34,158 nt of DNA from Deinococcus sp. Arct2-2. GTDB lineage: Bacteria > Deinococcota > Deinococci > Deinococcales > Deinococcaceae. Below the pieces are notes generated by a model. It saw only the letters and a program-made list of their open reading frames with translations. It was not told where the DNA came from and did not search any database. Shown one piece after another: positions 31,780 to 34,158 of this stretch. Location of the stretch: positions 1 to 34,158 of the forward strand of contig NZ_SSNW01000064.1 of the NCBI RefSeq assembly GCF_004801315.1, written 5' to 3'. Numbering within the stretch: the first letter of the stretch is position 1; the number at the start of each line of letters is the position of its first letter. The position numbers and the translations under genes were made by a program.

Positions 31780-33570
31780 ATGGGAACCAAAGAAGACGTC
31801 CGTTCGCGGCTAAATATCGCGGAGGTCATCGGAGAATATGTGAGCCTCACGCCTGCGGGCAAGGGACGCATGAAGGGGCTGTGTCCATTTCACAAGGAGA
31901 AAAGCCCGTCGTTTCAGGTAGACACCGAGCAGGGCTATTACTACTGCTTTGGCTGCAAAGCGGGCGGCGACATCTTTAGTTTTGTGCAGCAGACCGAAAA
32001 CCTCAGCTTTGGCGATTCGCTGCGCAAGCTGGCCGAAAAAGCGGGCGTGCAGGTGGAAGCCAAATACGGCGAGAAGTCCAGCCGTGACCTGTACGACGTG
32101 AACGCCTTTGCTCTCAGCTATTTTCAGGAGCATTTGCCGGGGCCTGCGCTGGAGTATCTGAAGGCACGCGGCCTGACCGACGCCTCCATTGCCGCCTTCG
32201 AACTCGGTTACGCGCCCGAAGGCTGGGACGGCTTAGTCAAGCGGGCCAAAAGCCGGGGCATCACAGACCGCCTCTTGCTAGAAGCGGGCCTGACCACCGA
32301 AAACCCGGAATCGGGCCGCATCTATGACCGCTTTCGGGGCCGGGTCATGTTCCCGATCCGTGACCATTTGGGACGGCTGGTGGGCTTTGGCGGGCGCGTG
32401 CTGGACGACAGCAAACCCAAGTACCTGAACACACCCGACACCGAAGCCTTCAAAAAGGGCGAGTTGCTGTACGGGCTGGACAAGGCCAGAAGCCTGATTT
32501 CTGGTACGGGCACAGCAGGCGGCGGGGAACTGATCGTGGTGGAAGGCTATATGGACGTGATTAGCCTGCACCAGCACGGCTTTACGGGCGCAGTCGCCAG
32601 CCTCGGCACCGCCCTGACCGCCGACCACGCCACGCTGCTGGAGCGGCTGGGAGCGCAAAAGCTGACGCTGATGTTCGACCAAGATCAGGCGGGACTCAAG
32701 GCCACTCTGTCGGGGCTGGATCAGGTGTTGGGGGCCAAATTTCGGGTGCGGGCCACCAGTGTTCCCAGTGGCAAAGACCCCGCCGACGCGCTGCTGGCCG
32801 GAGACGAAGCAGGCATTCGGCAGGCTCTCTTGGGCGGCCTCGACGAAGTGCATTACCGGGTACAGGCCGCGCTGGACAAGCACGATGTGACCACCACCGC
32901 AGGCAAACGCAGCATCCTGATGGATCTTTTGCCGCGAATGCAAAACCTCGATCCGTTAGATGAGGGCGCGGAGCAGATGCGAACGATTGCCTGTCACACG
33001 CTGGGCATCAAGCCCGAAGCCCTGCTGGAATGGATCGGCTCTAAGGCCAAGCGCCGCAGCCTGACCGATACCCACATGGCCGGAATGAGTGCCCACCGGG
33101 GCGAGGAAGACCGGGAACTCTCGCTGCTGCGGCAACTGCTGGTAGACCCCAGTTTGCTGTCTAAGCTGGACGGCAGCACGCCTTGGCGCAACGAATCAGT
33201 CCGCAAAGTGATGCTGGCCGCGCTGGGGCAGGGCGTGGGCGGCGCGAATGCCGATTCCATCCTAGAAATCTTCCGGGGCCAGCCCGAAGAGCAACTACTG
33301 ATCCGCCTGATGTTCGAGGGCCGCGACACTGGGGCCATTTCCCGTGATACCAACCAGATGTACGAACAGAAAGTGAACGGGTACGCCGCTGCCGCCGTAG
33401 ACGATATTCAGGTCAGCATGAGCATCGATTCTATGCGGGCCGAAGTAGACCTGCTGAAGCGCCAAGTGGCCGAAGCCGAAGCCGCCGAACAACTGAGCTT
33501 GCTGCGCCAGATTGGGGAGTTGCAGCGGGCGATAGAGGCAGAGAAGCGGGCGCGGCGGAGTACGGCGTAA
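31780..33570 (+). CDS. dnaG: DNA primase
   Basis: DnaG makes the RNA primers for replication in association with the DnaB helicase. The 596-aa protein has the N-terminal zinc-binding CHC2 domain with C35, H38, C56 and C59, then the RNA-polymerase-like core and the TOPRIM domain: VVEGYMD with E255 and FDQDQAG with D300 and D302. The C-terminal about 180 residues, containing a charged coiled-coil like segment ([21 protein letters not shown]), would be the helicase-binding part. Length and order match standard bacterial primases. The start has a GGTGAGG seven bases upstream. No sigma factor gene follows, unlike the rpsU-dnaG-rpoD order of some bacteria. Confidence 0.97.
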   Translation: MGTKEDVRSRLNIAEVIGEYVSLTPAGKGRMKGLCPFHKEKSPSFQVDTEQGYYYCFGCKAGGDIFSFVQQTENLSFGDSLRKLAEKAGVQVEAKYGEKSSRDLYDVNAFALSYFQEHLPGPALEYLKARGLTDASIAAFELGYAPEGWDGLVKRAKSRGITDRLLLEAGLTTENPESGRIYDRFRGRVMFPIRDHLGRLVGFGGRVLDDSKPKYLNTPDTEAFKKGELLYGLDKARSLISGTGTAGGGELIVVEGYMDVISLHQHGFTGAVASLGTALTADHATLLERLGAQKLTLMFDQDQAGLKATLSGLDQVLGAKFRVRATSVPSGKDPADALLAGDEAGIRQALLGGLDEVHYRVQAALDKHDVTTTAGKRSILMDLLPRMQNLDPLDEGAEQMRTIACHTLGIKPEALLEWIGSKAKRRSLTDTHMAGMSAHRGEEDRELSLLRQLLVDPSLLSKLDGSTPWRNESVRKVMLAALGQGVGGANADSILEIFRGQPEEQLLIRLMFEGRDTGAISRDTNQMYEQKVNGYAAAAVDDIQVSMSIDSMRAEVDLLKRQVAEAEAAEQLSLLRQIGELQRAIEAEKRARRSTA

Positions 33571-33625
33571 GCGGAAGAGCTTGATTGACTAGAATTAAAG
33601 CTTTCATGCTATTCAGTGACTCAAC

Positions 33626-34105
33626 ATGAGAGATGAAGTTCTCCTACTCCTAAAAATAATCGCCGACCCTGAAATCGAACTGCGAAAAGAGCCTTTGATT
33701 CGTCTGGGACAATTAATTACTCACAGCTTAGAAAGTGTTACGGGCGATAAACCAGATATATTCAATTACTTTGTAGATGCTAAAGCCAGATCAGTATCAT
33801 GCACATTCCACTGCACAGGAATCTTCCCTATAGAGATTTATGAGGGTGTCTGCTCTTTTCGCATGGATGAAGAGGGGGTCTGTGTGATCTATAGTGATCT
33901 ATTGCCATTTTGGGGCGACGAGAGAATTATGAGGATGGGTACGAGAAGTGAAACGTATATCTATGTTAGTGCGAATATTTCCTTGGAGGGTGATATTGTC
34001 TTAGCCCCTCCTGTCTGGACTACGGACTCATATTTTGAATGGGAATCCCATACTAGCCCTAGAAGACAACTCTTCAACAATGTTACGTATTTTTTCGACG
34101 ATTAG
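33626..34105 (+). CDS. Hypothetical AT-rich orphan protein, 159 aa
   Basis: I do not recognise the family. The protein is soluble, acidic and rich in Ile, Phe, Tyr and Ser, with no signal peptide and an Asp-rich end (YFFDD). The gene is clearly richer in A and T than every other gene here, using codons such as AAA, ATA, ATT, TTA and TAT. This suggests recent transfer. A TTGACT (33585-33590) and TGCTAT (33607-33612) 16 bases apart may be its promoter. The size and charge recall immunity or small defence-island proteins, but no motif supports it. Confidence 0.65.
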   Translation: MRDEVLLLLKIIADPEIELRKEPLIRLGQLITHSLESVTGDKPDIFNYFVDAKARSVSCTFHCTGIFPIEIYEGVCSFRMDEEGVCVIYSDLLPFWGDERIMRMGTRSETYIYVSANISLEGDIVLAPPVWTTDSYFEWESHTSPRRQLFNNVTYFFDD

Positions 34106-34158
34106 GCGAGTTCAAGTTGCTAGCGCACCACTCTGATGAGTCGAGTGTACTTCGTGGG

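Noticed and set aside
31476..31979. 167-aa plus-strand frame upstream of and overlapping dnaG
   Set aside because: It runs out of frame into the primase zinc-finger coding region, and the dnaG promoter at 31684-31713 lies within it. Its composition is unlike a real protein.

Overview
This window is a chromosomal segment of a Deinococcus-type bacterium. The sequence is GC-rich and codes for housekeeping genes in short operons. Many genes have a -10 hexamer of the form TANNNT only 5 to 8 bases before the start codon and no Shine-Dalgarno sequence. That is the layout of leaderless mRNAs, which are known to be abundant in Deinococcus. The DNA polymerase III alpha subunit (1336 aa) and the full set of Tat, Lgt, DnaE, DnaG, Nth and MazEF genes fit the same assignment. 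The genus is an inference from these features; no rRNA is present to confirm it.

Layout. 208-6976: a secreted protein and class II fructose-bisphosphate aldolase (minus), a divergent MocR/LysN-type PLP aminotransferase, a VanW-family cell-wall protein, and the purine pair purE-purK. 7321-13393: folC, a membrane protein, tRNA-Lys(CTT) with a near-consensus promoter and terminator, a SpoT-like HD hydrolase, a divergent 5-formyl-THF cyclo-ligase-like gene, a DinB-like protein, the pilus retraction ATPase pilT, and a mazEF toxin-antitoxin operon. 13408-17739: dnaE and, divergently, a 63-aa zinc-ribbon protein. 17891-21566: a minus-strand group with a DMT exporter, an ABC ATPase-permease fusion, a Nudix hydrolase and an SDR enzyme, joined in pairs by 4-base start/stop overlaps. 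21958-26764: a small disordered protein, a leader ORF coupled to a cis-prenyltransferase (uppS), then nth-MFS (minus) and a secreted protein (minus). 26894-30821: an SDR with a degenerate active site, tatA-tatC, lgt, and a small membrane protein. 31199-34105: a cupin, dnaG, and an AT-rich orphan gene that looks acquired.

Several genes fall into shared functions: protein export and envelope (tatAC, lgt, uppS, VanW-like), replication and repair (dnaE, dnaG, nth), and folate/purine one-carbon metabolism (purE, purK, folC, cyclo-ligase-like).

The intergenic DNA carries two dispersed palindromic repeat families. Family A is a roughly 100-bp element that can be drawn as a cloverleaf (three copies, one partial). 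Family B is a MITE-like element bounded by GGGTCTA heptamers and a GGCAATCG...GAGC terminal inverted repeat (seven copies or fragments). One family B copy appears to supply the -10 box of the adjacent gene. These repeats, the leader ORF in front of uppS, and the fused ABC transporter are the most unusual items. I found no CRISPR array, prophage, insertion sequence transposase or riboswitch.
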